35,607 nucleotides of DNA from Actinomycetes bacterium. GTDB taxonomy: Bacteria; Actinomycetota; Acidimicrobiia; Acidimicrobiales; Palsa-688. Shown one piece after another: positions 27,267 to 35,489 of this stretch. Under the pieces are notes generated by a model, which had not been told where the DNA came from, made no database searches, and saw only the letters and a program-made list of their open reading frames with translations. The stretch lies in the NCBI GenBank assembly GCA_021828685.1, contig JAJZDJ010000014.1, forward strand, positions 1-35,607. The letters run 5' to 3'. Each line of letters begins with the position of its first letter. The stretch's first letter is position 1. Both the position numbers and the translations under genes were made by a program.

Positions 27267-28079
27267 TTGACCGCCGAACTCGAAGCAGTCGAAGATCCTC
27301 ACGATCCTGTCGGTAGGGCGGCGCTGTCTCTACGCCGGGCGTCAACCGACGGTGTGGCCTGCCGGCCGGTGCGCGCCATGTTCGACTCGAATGTTGGCGT
27401 CGAGGTCGGATACGAGATCCAGGAGCGCAACACCGCGATTGAGCTCGACGGCGGGCGGAGAGTGTCGGGTCGCAAGATCGGCCTCACCTCCAAGGCGGTG
27501 CAAAGCCAGCTCGGCGTCGACCGGCCGGATTTCGGGACCCTCTTCGTGGACATGGAATACCCCGACGGGGCGGAACTTCCTTACTCTCGGTTGCTCCAGC
27601 CGAGGGTGGAAGCCGAGGTCGCCTTAGTTTTGGAACGTGACCTCGACTCGGCTCCACACGGCTTTGCCGAGGTGCTCCGGGCGGTCGCGTTCGCTCTGCC
27701 CGCGTTGGAGGTCGCAGATAGCCGGATCGAAGGCTGGGACATCACCCTTCTCGACACTGTCGCCGACAACGCGAGCGGAGGCCTCTACGTGCTCGGGACT
27801 CGTCCGGTGATGCTTCGCGACGTCGATCTGCGGGAGGCGAAGATGTCGATGACCCTCGACGGTTCGGTGGTTTCGACCGGTTCGGGCTCGGACTGCCTCG
27901 GCCATCCGTTGAGCGCTGCGAGGTGGCTTGCGGACGCGCTGTGCGAGAGGCGGATACCGCTGCGAGCGGGAGACGTGATAATGACCGGGGCTTTAGGGCC
28001 GATGGTCGCCGCCGGCCGAGGCTCCGAGTTCGCGGCGACTATCAGCGGGCTCGGCAGGGTCAGCGCCCGCCTGGATTGA
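27267..28079 (+). CDS. 2-keto-4-pentenoate hydratase (MhpD) family protein
   Basis: 270 aa from TTG 27267, chosen because GAGGGA (27253-27258) is 8 nt upstream; GTG 27261 would be only 2 nt from it. Family marks are GRKIGLTSKAVQ (69-80), DRPDFGTL, the metal ligands in PRVEAEVALVLERDL (Glu115, Glu117) and the C-terminal GDVIMTGALG. MhpD-type enzymes hydrate 2-hydroxypenta-2,4-dienoates (or decarboxylate 4-oxalocrotonate) in aromatic meta-cleavage pathways. No partner aldolase or dehydrogenase is adjacent. Divergent from the amidohydrolase operon, and its last 87 nt overlap the end of the GGDEF-EAL gene on the other strand. Confidence 0.83.
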   Translation: MTAELEAVEDPHDPVGRAALSLRRASTDGVACRPVRAMFDSNVGVEVGYEIQERNTAIELDGGRRVSGRKIGLTSKAVQSQLGVDRPDFGTLFVDMEYPDGAELPYSRLLQPRVEAEVALVLERDLDSAPHGFAEVLRAVAFALPALEVADSRIEGWDITLLDTVADNASGGLYVLGTRPVMLRDVDLREAKMSMTLDGSVVSTGSGSDCLGHPLSAARWLADALCERRIPLRAGDVIMTGALGPMVAAGRGSEFAATISGLGRVSARLD

Positions 28080-30929
28080 CGCAAGCGCGCTATGCGGGGG
28101 CGGAATCGCACGGCGCGGTGGCGTGGACGCTACTAGGCGCCCCTCGCACCAAAAGCTGAGCAGCGCCGGGGGCATCGGCCTCGCGACCAGGAAACCCTGC
28201 ACCACGTCGGTTCCTATCTCGCGCAGCGCGTTCAACTGTTCGACTGTCTCGACTCCCTCCGATACCGTCGTCATGCCAAGGCTTTTCGCAAGATCGGTTA
28301 TCAGCTTGACGAGCGAGGCGTCCTCGCTGGTGGTCACATCTGCGATGAAGGTGCGGTCGATTTTGATCGTGTCGATAGGCAGGTGGTGCAGGTGGGCGAG
28401 TGAGGTGTACCCGGTTCCGAAGTCGTCGACTGCGATCCGGAAGCCCAGGTCGTGCACTTCTCGCAGTTGTGCTGCCACCTCCTCGAGATCTGCGAGTATG
28501 ACCGTCTCGGTTATCTCCAAGGTGATGTTCGTCGCGCTCACTCCCGTGTCCGCCATCATCGACCTCAGGTCGTCGACGAGTCGGTGACCGCGCAGGTGTC
28601 GTCCTGAGACGTTTACTGCGACGCTCAAACCTCCAAGTAGCGGGTCGTCGCGCCATGCCTGCATTTGACGTGCCACATTCTCGAGGACCCAGTTGTCGAT
28701 GTCGATGATTAGGTCACTGGCCTCGGCGAGAGGAATGAACTCCGCCGGGGAAACAGGCCCGTGGTCGATCCGCTGCCAGCGCAGGAGAGCTTCGAGCCCG
28801 CAGAGCTCCATGTCGGTGTTGACGAGCGGCTGGTAGAACAGCGTCAGACCGGAGGCGTCACCGGCCAACTCGTCGCGCAGGTCCCTCTCGACGCCGTCCC
28901 TGGCCGCAAGGCGCGCCTGGACTTCTGCGTCGAATACCCCGATCGAACCCGCCCCCTGCTGTTTTGCCTGGTAGAGCGCGAGGTCGGCGTGAGCGAGCAG
29001 GTCGAGCGCACCGATATCGTCATTCGCGCTCAGCGCCAAGCCGACACAGGCGCCGATGTCGAGGCTAAGGGACTGCCACTCGATCGGCTCGCACAGAGCG
29101 GAGATCAGTCTGAGCGCAACATATTCGGCTTCTCTCAGGGTCGTGATCCCCTCGGCGACCACGACGAACTCGTCGCCTCCGATGCGCGCCACAAGGTCGT
29201 GGCCCCTCGTCGCCGACAGGAGTCGCCGGCCTACCTGGCGCAGCACGTGGTCCCCGCAGCGGTGCCCGTGGAGATCGTTTGCGCGTTTGAAGTTGTCCAA
29301 GTCCATGTAAAGGACTGCAACCGCCCCGCCTTGAGTTTTCGAACGTGCGATCATCCGTTCGAGGGAGTCGACTACCGCCGCGCGGTTCATGAGGCCGGTC
29401 AGAGAATCATGTGTCGCTTCGAATGACAGCCGGTCTTGGAGCTCCTTGCGCTGGCGGATCGAGTCGGCGAGGGCCCGAAACGATCCTTGCAGTGCGCTTC
29501 CGAGGCGTCCTGGGAGCGGGGCGTCGAGAAGCTCGTTGTCGAGGTCACAGCGCGACAACGCTTCGCTTTTGGCTTCCAGCAGGCGAAGGTTCGCCATCAA
29601 CGAGTTGAACGCGTCGGCAACAACCACTGTCTCGCGGGGTCCGACGGGCGCCAGGTGTTCGACGTCCAGGCTGCCCCGCACCACCGACAGAGCGACGCTG
29701 GCAAGCTGCTCCAGGGGACGGGAAATAGTCCGGGCAATCAGTACCGCCAACGACAGGGCGACGCTGACGGCGAGCACAAGCAAGATGAGCCACAGCCAGA
29801 ACGATGATGCGGCACCGCTGGAGAGCTGACCGACCGCTCCGATCGACGCGACGCTGGCGCTCTGCGAGAGACCGTTGAGGAGCGTCCAGTATTGCGTGGT
29901 CGACGAAAGTGCGTTCTCGAGTATCGCCTCATACGTCGGGGCCTGTGCGGATGTCGGATTGGCGAAGGCGCTGCGGCCGGCCTCTCCTAATGCGACCAGG
30001 TCATTGTATGCCACATAGGACGGGCTCGTCGCGAACTTGACCCACGCAGCGCGCACTGAAGGAACTTCTGAGCTAGCTATGGAGCTGCCGGCGGCGGCGA
30101 GGACGGCTGCGGCCTGGGCCAGCGCGATCGCCGGGGTCGGCGTAGCAGTCGCTGACTTCGAAGTCGACGGCGTCTCCCAAAGCGTCCCGAGAGATCGGAG
30201 TTGACTGGTTGCTCCTTGCACAGCGTCGAGGGCGTAGTTGGAGGCGAGAATGCTGAGCACAGCGCTCCGATTCGACGGGATGTCGAGGATCATGTCCCTT
30301 GCGTGCAGCAACAGGGTTGACGCTGTGGCTTCAGTTGCACGGCTTGCGGCCGTAAACAGCGCTATCTGCGTTTGGACCGTCAGATGCCCGGTCGCCAACG
30401 CGGCGCGTTCGGAGTAAAGCGGTGACGACACCTGCCGATCCTGCGCCGGGGGAAGCATGTGCAGCGTGTCGTCGGTCGTTCTTTGCGCGCTAAGAAGTTG
30501 ACCCGGGACGCTAAATGCCGCAGGGCCGTCGCTTGGCGGGCCGACCGCCGTCGATGACGCGTTCGTGAGAATGAGATCGGCCAGGCTGTACGACTCTTCT
30601 GTCGCCAGGGCGGCGTCGAGCTCGATGAGGACCGCCGCATTTTTAACGTCCGTCTTGGCTGATTCGCTGGCGTCCATCTGGGAGTGAGCGCTCGTGATGA
30701 GGGGAAGCGAAAGCGACACGAGGGCCACCATCGGCACTAGAGCGATCACCAAAAGGCGCGGGCCGACGCCGATGCGAGCGGTCCAGCTTCTAGACGCCGG
30801 GTTGTGTACGACCCATCCGCGCAGACGACTGAGTCCCGCCATCACTGCGGCACGTATCTTGGAGACGCCGGGAACCACATGAGGCGCATCGGAGTGCACC
30901 GTAGGGCACTTGAGCCACGCGAAGATCAC
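27993..30929 (-). CDS. Membrane GGDEF-EAL cyclic-di-GMP enzyme with HAMP domain
   Basis: 978 aa. Membrane helix 1 (about 57-80), a mostly helical extracytoplasmic sensor of about 290 residues, helix 2 (about 377-400), HAMP (about 400-455), GGDEF domain (about 495-670) and EAL domain (about 680-925). GGDEF 584-588 is intact, with an I-site RGHD (575-578) for product inhibition. The phosphodiesterase residues are all present: EAL 713-715, ITE, DDFGTG 835-840, Lys856, Asp858, EGVET 891-895 and QGF. It could both make and degrade c-di-GMP in response to an outside signal. Start GTG 30929 is uncertain; ATG at codon 30 is an alternative. Confidence 0.92.
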   Translation of the reverse strand: MIFAWLKCPTVHSDAPHVVPGVSKIRAAVMAGLSRLRGWVVHNPASRSWTARIGVGPRLLVIALVPMVALVSLSLPLITSAHSQMDASESAKTDVKNAAVLIELDAALATEESYSLADLILTNASSTAVGPPSDGPAAFSVPGQLLSAQRTTDDTLHMLPPAQDRQVSSPLYSERAALATGHLTVQTQIALFTAASRATEATASTLLLHARDMILDIPSNRSAVLSILASNYALDAVQGATSQLRSLGTLWETPSTSKSATATPTPAIALAQAAAVLAAAGSSIASSEVPSVRAAWVKFATSPSYVAYNDLVALGEAGRSAFANPTSAQAPTYEAILENALSSTTQYWTLLNGLSQSASVASIGAVGQLSSGAASSFWLWLILLVLAVSVALSLAVLIARTISRPLEQLASVALSVVRGSLDVEHLAPVGPRETVVVADAFNSLMANLRLLEAKSEALSRCDLDNELLDAPLPGRLGSALQGSFRALADSIRQRKELQDRLSFEATHDSLTGLMNRAAVVDSLERMIARSKTQGGAVAVLYMDLDNFKRANDLHGHRCGDHVLRQVGRRLLSATRGHDLVARIGGDEFVVVAEGITTLREAEYVALRLISALCEPIEWQSLSLDIGACVGLALSANDDIGALDLLAHADLALYQAKQQGAGSIGVFDAEVQARLAARDGVERDLRDELAGDASGLTLFYQPLVNTDMELCGLEALLRWQRIDHGPVSPAEFIPLAEASDLIIDIDNWVLENVARQMQAWRDDPLLGGLSVAVNVSGRHLRGHRLVDDLRSMMADTGVSATNITLEITETVILADLEEVAAQLREVHDLGFRIAVDDFGTGYTSLAHLHHLPIDTIKIDRTFIADVTTSEDASLVKLITDLAKSLGMTTVSEGVETVEQLNALREIGTDVVQGFLVARPMPPALLSFWCEGRLVASTPPRRAIPPPHSALASIQAGADPAEPADSRRELGASAGGDHRP

Positions 30930-31028
30930 GCAACGCCAGGACAGCGTCTAAGGCCACCTGGTTCCTTCGACGCAACCGTGGTCGCTAGTGGCGGCTAGTT
31001 TGCGCCGAGGGCGCCGCTGTCGGCGTCG

Positions 31029-31820
31029 TCAAACTTCGCTGCCCGTCGACGGCGAACCGGGTACCCCCGGCGCCTTGGACCTGACGCGCCGTGCAGTTCG
31101 TCCGAGATGGCGCGTCATTATCGACCGGGCCGCTTCGACGTCATGGGCGGCGACAGCTTCGACGAGCGCACGGTGCTCGGCCACGCCCGGCCGTCCCATG
31201 CGCGGCGCGACTGCCTGGGCCTCTTCGAGCGAGTGGCGCAGCGGCGCTTGGAGCGATTCGAGGAGAAAACTGAGCGGACGATTGTGGGCGGCCGCGGCGA
31301 AGCGGAGGTGGAATTCCGTTGAGCACCCGACGTCGTGATGCCCGGCCGCGAGAGCGGCATCCGCGCGCTCGCAGATCCGTCGCAGATCGGCGAGATCGTC
31401 CTCGGTGGCCCGCTCGCAAATGAGAGGAACGAGGCCCAACTCGAGAATCATGCGTGCCTCGGTGACTTCGTCGGCGTGGAGCGCGGACATCGACAGCATG
31501 TCGGTGATGCCCTCGCCGATCTTGGCGCTCGTCGGCATCTTGACGAAGGCGCCGCCGCGAGCCCCGACCTTCGTGTCTATCATCCCGGCGCCTTCGAGCA
31601 GGCGCAGGGCGTCTCTCACGGTTACTCTGCTTACCCCGAACTGCTGGCAGAGGTCGCGTTCCGACGGAAGCCGGTCGCCGGGGCGGAGGTGGCCTTCGCG
31701 GACCAGGCCGCGAATCTGGTCCGCGATCAACTCCGAAATCCGACCTGACGCGACAGGCGTGAACAAACCGACGCTTGTCGAGAGGCCTTCGGTGGGGCGA
31801 CCGTCTACGCCACCCGTCAT
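31029..31820 (-). CDS. FadR-type GntR regulator
   Basis: 263 aa from ATG 31820, where AAGG is 7 nt upstream; an in-frame extension to 31853 has no ribosome site. The winged helix is at about 30-90 (EGHLRPGDRLPSERDL, FGVSRVTVRDALRLLEGAGMI). An FCD ligand domain with metal-type histidines follows (CSTEFHLRFA, GVAEHRALV, MTRHLG). It is divergent from the ferredoxin/Rieske operon and most likely regulates it in response to an aromatic or organic acid. Confidence 0.9.
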   Translation of the reverse strand: MTGGVDGRPTEGLSTSVGLFTPVASGRISELIADQIRGLVREGHLRPGDRLPSERDLCQQFGVSRVTVRDALRLLEGAGMIDTKVGARGGAFVKMPTSAKIGEGITDMLSMSALHADEVTEARMILELGLVPLICERATEDDLADLRRICERADAALAAGHHDVGCSTEFHLRFAAAAHNRPLSFLLESLQAPLRHSLEEAQAVAPRMGRPGVAEHRALVEAVAAHDVEAARSIMTRHLGRTARRVRSKAPGVPGSPSTGSEV

Positions 31821-31932
31821 AGTCACGCCTTGTAGCGTAGGCCACGGCGACATCGGGGGCGAATCAAAGCCAGGAATCCGTAGGCGACGTCAGCAGGCGA
31901 AACGGCTCCTTCCCAGCCTGCAGACGGCGCTA

Positions 31933-31951
31933 TGGTATGATAATCGGACCA
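31933..31951 (+). promoter_or_regulatory. Ferredoxin/Rieske operon promoter and possible GntR site
   Basis: TATGAT (31936-31941) is a good -10 hexamer. It is enclosed by TGGT (31933-31936) and ACCA (31948-31951), outer arms of an imperfect dyad that the divergent GntR regulator could bind to block transcription. Confidence 0.4.
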
Positions 31952-32011
31952 GCGGATGTCAAGCTGGAAACGGACTTGCCCACGTTGGGGGGCGGAGACT
32001 TCGAGGACTGG

Positions 32012-32212
32012 ATGGCCCTGAAAGTAGTTGTAGACACCGGCAAATGCCTCGGCTACGCGAACTGCATCGCCGATGCTCCCGAAGTATTCGAGATGCCCGA
32101 GGACGAGATGGTCGTGAGGGTGTTGCAGGAAAATCCCGACGAGGCGTTGCGCAGCGCCGTCGAGGCTGCGGCGCTCGACTGTCCGGCGCGCGCGATCAGC
32201 ATCGTCGGATAG
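32012..32212 (+). CDS. CxxYxxC-type [3Fe-4S] ferredoxin
   Basis: 66 aa from ATG 32012, preceded by GAGGA. Three cluster cysteines are seen: Cys12 and Cys18 in KCLGYANCIADAPEVFEM and Cys57 in DCPARAI. A Tyr occupies the place of the fourth ligand (CxxYxxC...CP), the pattern of actinobacterial ferredoxins that carry a [3Fe-4S] cluster or a [4Fe-4S] cluster with an open site. It usually feeds electrons to cytochromes P450. Here it lies 19 nt before a Rieske oxygenase, as in some actinobacterial ring-hydroxylating systems, and is the likely electron donor. The reductase is not in the window. Confidence 0.9.
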   Translation: MALKVVVDTGKCLGYANCIADAPEVFEMPEDEMVVRVLQENPDEALRSAVEAAALDCPARAISIVG

Positions 32213-32231
32213 AGCGGCTAAGGAGGACCAG

Positions 32232-33518
32232 ATGCTCACACAGGCAAACAACGAGCTTCTCACCCGGACCGGCCGGGGTACGGCAATGGGCGACCTTTTT
32301 CGCCGTTACTGGATCCCGGCCCTGCTCGCTGAGGAACTCCCCGACAACGACTGCCCCCCTGTAAGGGTGAAAATCCTCTCTGAGCGGCTCGTCGCTTTCC
32401 GCGACACGCAGGGCCGCTTCGGTCTGATAGACGAGTTCTGCGCGCATCGGGGAGTGTCGCTGTGGTTCGGCCGCAACGAGGAGTCCGGGCTTCGCTGCCC
32501 TTACCACGGGTTCAAGTACGACATCACGGGCCAGTGCGTCGAGATTCCCGCCGAGCCTGAAGGGAGCACGTTCTGTGAGCGCGTGAAGTTGACCGCGTAC
32601 CCGCTCGTCAAAGTGGGGGACATCCTCTGGACCTACATGGGCCCTCCTGAGTTCACCCCCGGCCTTCCGAGCTACGAGTTCGCGACGGTTGCCTCCGAGC
32701 AGAGTTTCACCTCCAAGCGCTGGCAGGAGTCCAACTGGCTGCAGGCGCTCGAAGGTGGCATCGACTCGAGTCACGTTTCGTTTCTGCACTCGTCGGGGCT
32801 TCGCGACGACCCGCTTTTCAAAGGCTCTGTCGGCAACACCTACAACTTGAACGACCTGAAGCCGCACTTCGAGGTCGTCGACGTCGACGGTGGCCTTCTG
32901 ATCGGGGCTCGGCGAAATGCAGAGGAAGGAAAATTTTACTGGCGGGTGACACCGTGGATCCTTCCGAGTTTCACGATAGTGCCGCCTCGCGCCGACCATC
33001 CTGTGCACGGCCATTTCTGGGTGCCGATCGACGACGAGAACTGCTGGGTGTACACCTTCGACTATCACCCCGTGCGGCCTCTCAGCGACAAAGAGGTTCA
33101 GGCGATGCGCGACGGCAAAGGCGTGCACAACGAGTACGTCCCGGGCACGTTCCGTCCCCTCGCGAACAAGGACAACGACTACCTGATCGACCGGGAAGCC
33201 CAACGCCGAGGTGACACCTATTCGGGGGTGAAGGGCATAGCCATCCAGGACGGCTCACTGCAGGAGAGCATGGGGCCGATCGTGGACCGTACCAAGGAGC
33301 GTCTCGTCGCTACCGACGTCGGCATCGTCAAGGCCCGCCACAAGCTTCGCGCGGCGGCGCTAGCGCTCAAAGAACACGGAGTGACACCTCCCGGAGTGGA
33401 CCCTGAGCACCAACGGGTCCGATCCTTTGCCTCCGTCGCGTCGAGCGACATACCACTGGAAGAGATAACCCCCGCAGCGACGGCGGTCCGCCCGGGGGTG
33501 GCACACGTCTCGGTCTGA
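32232..33518 (+). CDS. Rieske non-heme iron oxygenase, phthalate 4,5-dioxygenase-like
   Basis: 428 aa, start ATG 32232 with strong AAGGAGG 5 nt upstream. The Rieske [2Fe-2S] ligands are Cys70-x-His72 and Cys89-x2-His92 (FCAHRG, CPYHGF). The mononuclear iron site is in LEGGIDSSHVSFLH (Asp178, His181, His186). The C-terminal pattern LIDREAQRRGDTYSGVKGI followed by ESMGPIVDRT is typical of the single-subunit phthalate 4,5-dioxygenase / phenoxybenzoate dioxygenase group. It adds O2 to (or O-demethylates) an aromatic acid. The upstream ferredoxin is the probable electron partner. Exact substrate unknown. Confidence 0.92.
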   Translation: MLTQANNELLTRTGRGTAMGDLFRRYWIPALLAEELPDNDCPPVRVKILSERLVAFRDTQGRFGLIDEFCAHRGVSLWFGRNEESGLRCPYHGFKYDITGQCVEIPAEPEGSTFCERVKLTAYPLVKVGDILWTYMGPPEFTPGLPSYEFATVASEQSFTSKRWQESNWLQALEGGIDSSHVSFLHSSGLRDDPLFKGSVGNTYNLNDLKPHFEVVDVDGGLLIGARRNAEEGKFYWRVTPWILPSFTIVPPRADHPVHGHFWVPIDDENCWVYTFDYHPVRPLSDKEVQAMRDGKGVHNEYVPGTFRPLANKDNDYLIDREAQRRGDTYSGVKGIAIQDGSLQESMGPIVDRTKERLVATDVGIVKARHKLRAAALALKEHGVTPPGVDPEHQRVRSFASVASSDIPLEEITPAATAVRPGVAHVSV

Positions 33519-33540
33519 TCCTGCGCTTGACGGTGGGCTC

Positions 33541-34077
33541 GTGTCCGAGTCCTCGTTGAGGACGGCCGCTCGCCGGCCGGTACTCGCCAACAGCTGTGCT
33601 CGTGCGGCGAGCTCTGCCGAAGCGCGATACCGCATAGCCGCCGAAGTCAGCCTGGATCGATCCTGCCTTCTATTCGCGATCGACGCCCTGAGCGCCGACG
33701 TCGTCAGGGACGCGCGTTCCGCCCTGTCGGAGAGAGTGAAGCTGTTCTCCGCCGGTGGTGTCGGGGGAGCACCTGCCGTCGTGTCGGACAGCGAAGGCAA
33801 CCCCTACGATGCGGCAGAGATCCTCGAAGGAGTCGACATGGTCGTCCTCGTCGCATCTGCGGGCGGCGGCGTTCGCTCAGAAGATCCGCCACGGTCGGTG
33901 GCCGTCCTCGGTCGGCTGTGCAAGGCCAGGGGGATCACCGTCGCCGGTGTCCTCGTCGGCGAACAGTCGAACGCTCCCAGCGGGGTGCTGATGGAGCTGC
34001 GGCGCTGGTCGCATATGGTGCTCGTATCCTCCGGGGCGGACGATTTGGGCGAGATCCTCGCCGCTCTGCGGGTCTGA
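33541..34077 (+). CDS. Hypothetical protein, 178 aa, in the Rieske operon
   Basis: I do not recognise this family. It is soluble, with alternating predicted strands and helices: SCLLFAIDALS, EGVDMVVLVASAGGG (a Gly-rich turn after a hydrophobic strand), and KARGITVAGVLVGE, then HMVLVSSGADDLGEIL. This suggests a Rossmann-like alpha/beta sandwich of possible nucleotide- or cofactor-binding type. The N-terminal 35 residues are Arg/Ala-rich. Start GTG 33541 has GGTGG close upstream. It lies 22 nt after the Rieske gene and 1 nt before a PanB-like gene, so it is cotranscribed with both and may be a partner of one of them. Confidence 0.7.
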   Translation: MSESSLRTAARRPVLANSCARAASSAEARYRIAAEVSLDRSCLLFAIDALSADVVRDARSALSERVKLFSAGGVGGAPAVVSDSEGNPYDAAEILEGVDMVVLVASAGGGVRSEDPPRSVAVLGRLCKARGITVAGVLVGEQSNAPSGVLMELRRWSHMVLVSSGADDLGEILAALRV

Positions 34078-34078
34078 C

Positions 34079-34903
34079 GTGACGACGGAGTCGAAGGTGT
34101 CGCTCGGAGACTTGAGCGCAGCGAAGCGCAGCGGGCGCAAGCTCGTTGGCGTGGTCGCCTGGGACTATCAGATGGCCCGGATCGCGGACCGGGTGGGCGT
34201 CGACATTGTGTCCGTGGGCGACACTGTCGGCACGAACCTTTGGGGCCAAGATAATCCACTCGAAGTGACCCTCGATGAGATGCTCGTCGTTTGCAAGGCG
34301 GTTCGCCGCGGGGTGCGGCGGGCGTTGGTCAGCTGCGATTTTCCGTTCGGACCGCTGCAACAGGGCCCTGACGAAGCGGTGCGCGCCGCGTTGCGCCTCG
34401 TCAAGGAGGGAGGCGCTGACATGGTCAAGCTCGACGGAGCGGCCGACTACACAGACGGCGTCGAAGCGGTTGTCCGGGCGGGTATCCCGGTATTCGCCCA
34501 GTTCGGCGTGACCCCCCAAAGTGCCCTGCGCCACGGCGTCGCCTATGCGAACGCAGCCGGACCCGGCGCCGTAGTGACGGCCGAACTCGCCGACGAAATG
34601 CTCCGCCAAGCCTTGGCGTTGCAGGCCGCCGGGGCGGCGATCCTCGACTTCACCAACTCCGGTCCCGTCGTTGGGCCTGCCGTGGTGGCGGGGGTGGACA
34701 TTCCGGTGGTCGGCGGCTTCGGGGGTGGGCCGTGGCTTGACGGGCGCATCAGGATGGTCCACGCTGCTATCGGTTACGCCGCCGGCGGTTTGGACAGCCC
34801 CCCGGACACATACGCGAACGTCGCCCAGATCGCATTCGACGCGCTCGGCGAGTACGCTTGCGATGTTCGCGCCGGACGCCAGATCAAAGGCCAGCCTCGC
34901 TGA
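34079..34903 (+). CDS. PanB-like (ketopantoate hydroxymethyltransferase superfamily) protein, divergent
   Basis: 274 aa, PEP mutase/PanB-type TIM barrel: VAWDYQMARIADRVGVD, VSVGDT (Asp48), SCDFPFG (Asp87), VKLDG (Lys117), FGVTPQ and IPVVGGFGGGP. True PanB makes ketopantoate from ketoisovalerate and methylene-tetrahydrofolate. Here both active-site glutamates are Asp (KLEG to KLDG at 119, and IVLE to AILD at 190), and the His before the GLTPQ motif is Gln. Together with its place in an oxygenase operon, this argues for a changed substrate, perhaps a retro-aldol or C-C lyase step. Start GTG 34079, 1 nt after the previous stop. Confidence 0.75.
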   Translation: MTTESKVSLGDLSAAKRSGRKLVGVVAWDYQMARIADRVGVDIVSVGDTVGTNLWGQDNPLEVTLDEMLVVCKAVRRGVRRALVSCDFPFGPLQQGPDEAVRAALRLVKEGGADMVKLDGAADYTDGVEAVVRAGIPVFAQFGVTPQSALRHGVAYANAAGPGAVVTAELADEMLRQALALQAAGAAILDFTNSGPVVGPAVVAGVDIPVVGGFGGGPWLDGRIRMVHAAIGYAAGGLDSPPDTYANVAQIAFDALGEYACDVRAGRQIKGQPR

Positions 34904-34937
34904 GACCGCATCCGCGCAGCGCTTTGAGCGGCGTCTC
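34902..34937. terminator. Weak hairpin between PanB-like gene and rpiB
   Basis: GAGAC-c-GC pairs with GCGTCTC (7 bp with a one-base bulge) in the 43-nt gap between convergent genes. Candidate terminator without a T-run. Confidence 0.3.
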
Positions 34938-34946
34938 TCGTGGCGT

Positions 34947-35453
34947 CTAGAGCGTGGGGGGCTGGCGGGACTCGATCTCGTCTATCATCGCCAAACGGTC
35001 TGCGTGGCGGCCGCCTTTGAACGGTGTCGTGAGCCATTTGCCGACGACCGCCAACGCTTCGGGGGTATCCATCAACTTCGAGCCGAGAACCAAGACGTTG
35101 GCGTCGTTGTGACCGCGGGAAATTTCGGCCGTGAGAAGGTTATGGCAGCCACCGGCCCGGATGCCTCGGATCTTGTTGCAGGCGATGACCTCGCCCTGGC
35201 CTGTGCCGCCAACGAAGATCCCGAACCTCGAGCGGCCACTGGTCACTTCCCGGCAAAGCTCGACGCAAAGCGGCGGGTAGTCCACCGTCGCGGCGGGGTC
35301 ATGCACACCTAGGTCCGTCACAGTGACCCCCGCTGCTGTCAGCCAGTCGACAATTGCGGCTTTGAGTTGGACACCGTTGTGGTCGCCGGCGAGCGTGACG
35401 GCATTTGCAGTCTCGCTTCCCTCTGCAGTCTCAAAGGTATTGCTATAGGACAT
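34947..35453 (-). CDS. rpiB: RpiB-family ribose-5-phosphate isomerase
   Basis: 168 aa with a 17-residue N-terminal extension. Family motifs: AGDHNGVQLK (22-31), VDYP, FVGGTGQGE (80-88), CNKIRGIRAG, SRGHNDANVLVLG (112-124) and KGGRHADR. The catalytic Cys of E. coli RpiB is Gly82, and Glu88 sits where the actinobacterial (M. tuberculosis type) enzyme has its base Glu75, so the active site is of the Cys-free actinobacterial kind. It isomerises ribulose-5-P and ribose-5-P, or in catabolic clusters a tetrose/sugar phosphate. Start ATG 35453; TATCGT (35467-35462) is 8 nt upstream, again suggesting leaderless mRNA. Divergent from the last gene. Confidence 0.88.
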   Translation of the reverse strand: MSYSNTFETAEGSETANAVTLAGDHNGVQLKAAIVDWLTAAGVTVTDLGVHDPAATVDYPPLCVELCREVTSGRSRFGIFVGGTGQGEVIACNKIRGIRAGGCHNLLTAEISRGHNDANVLVLGSKLMDTPEALAVVGKWLTTPFKGGRHADRLAMIDEIESRQPPTL

Positions 35454-35489
35454 TGCGGTCTACGATAGTAGTGGCGGAAAGGAAATGAC

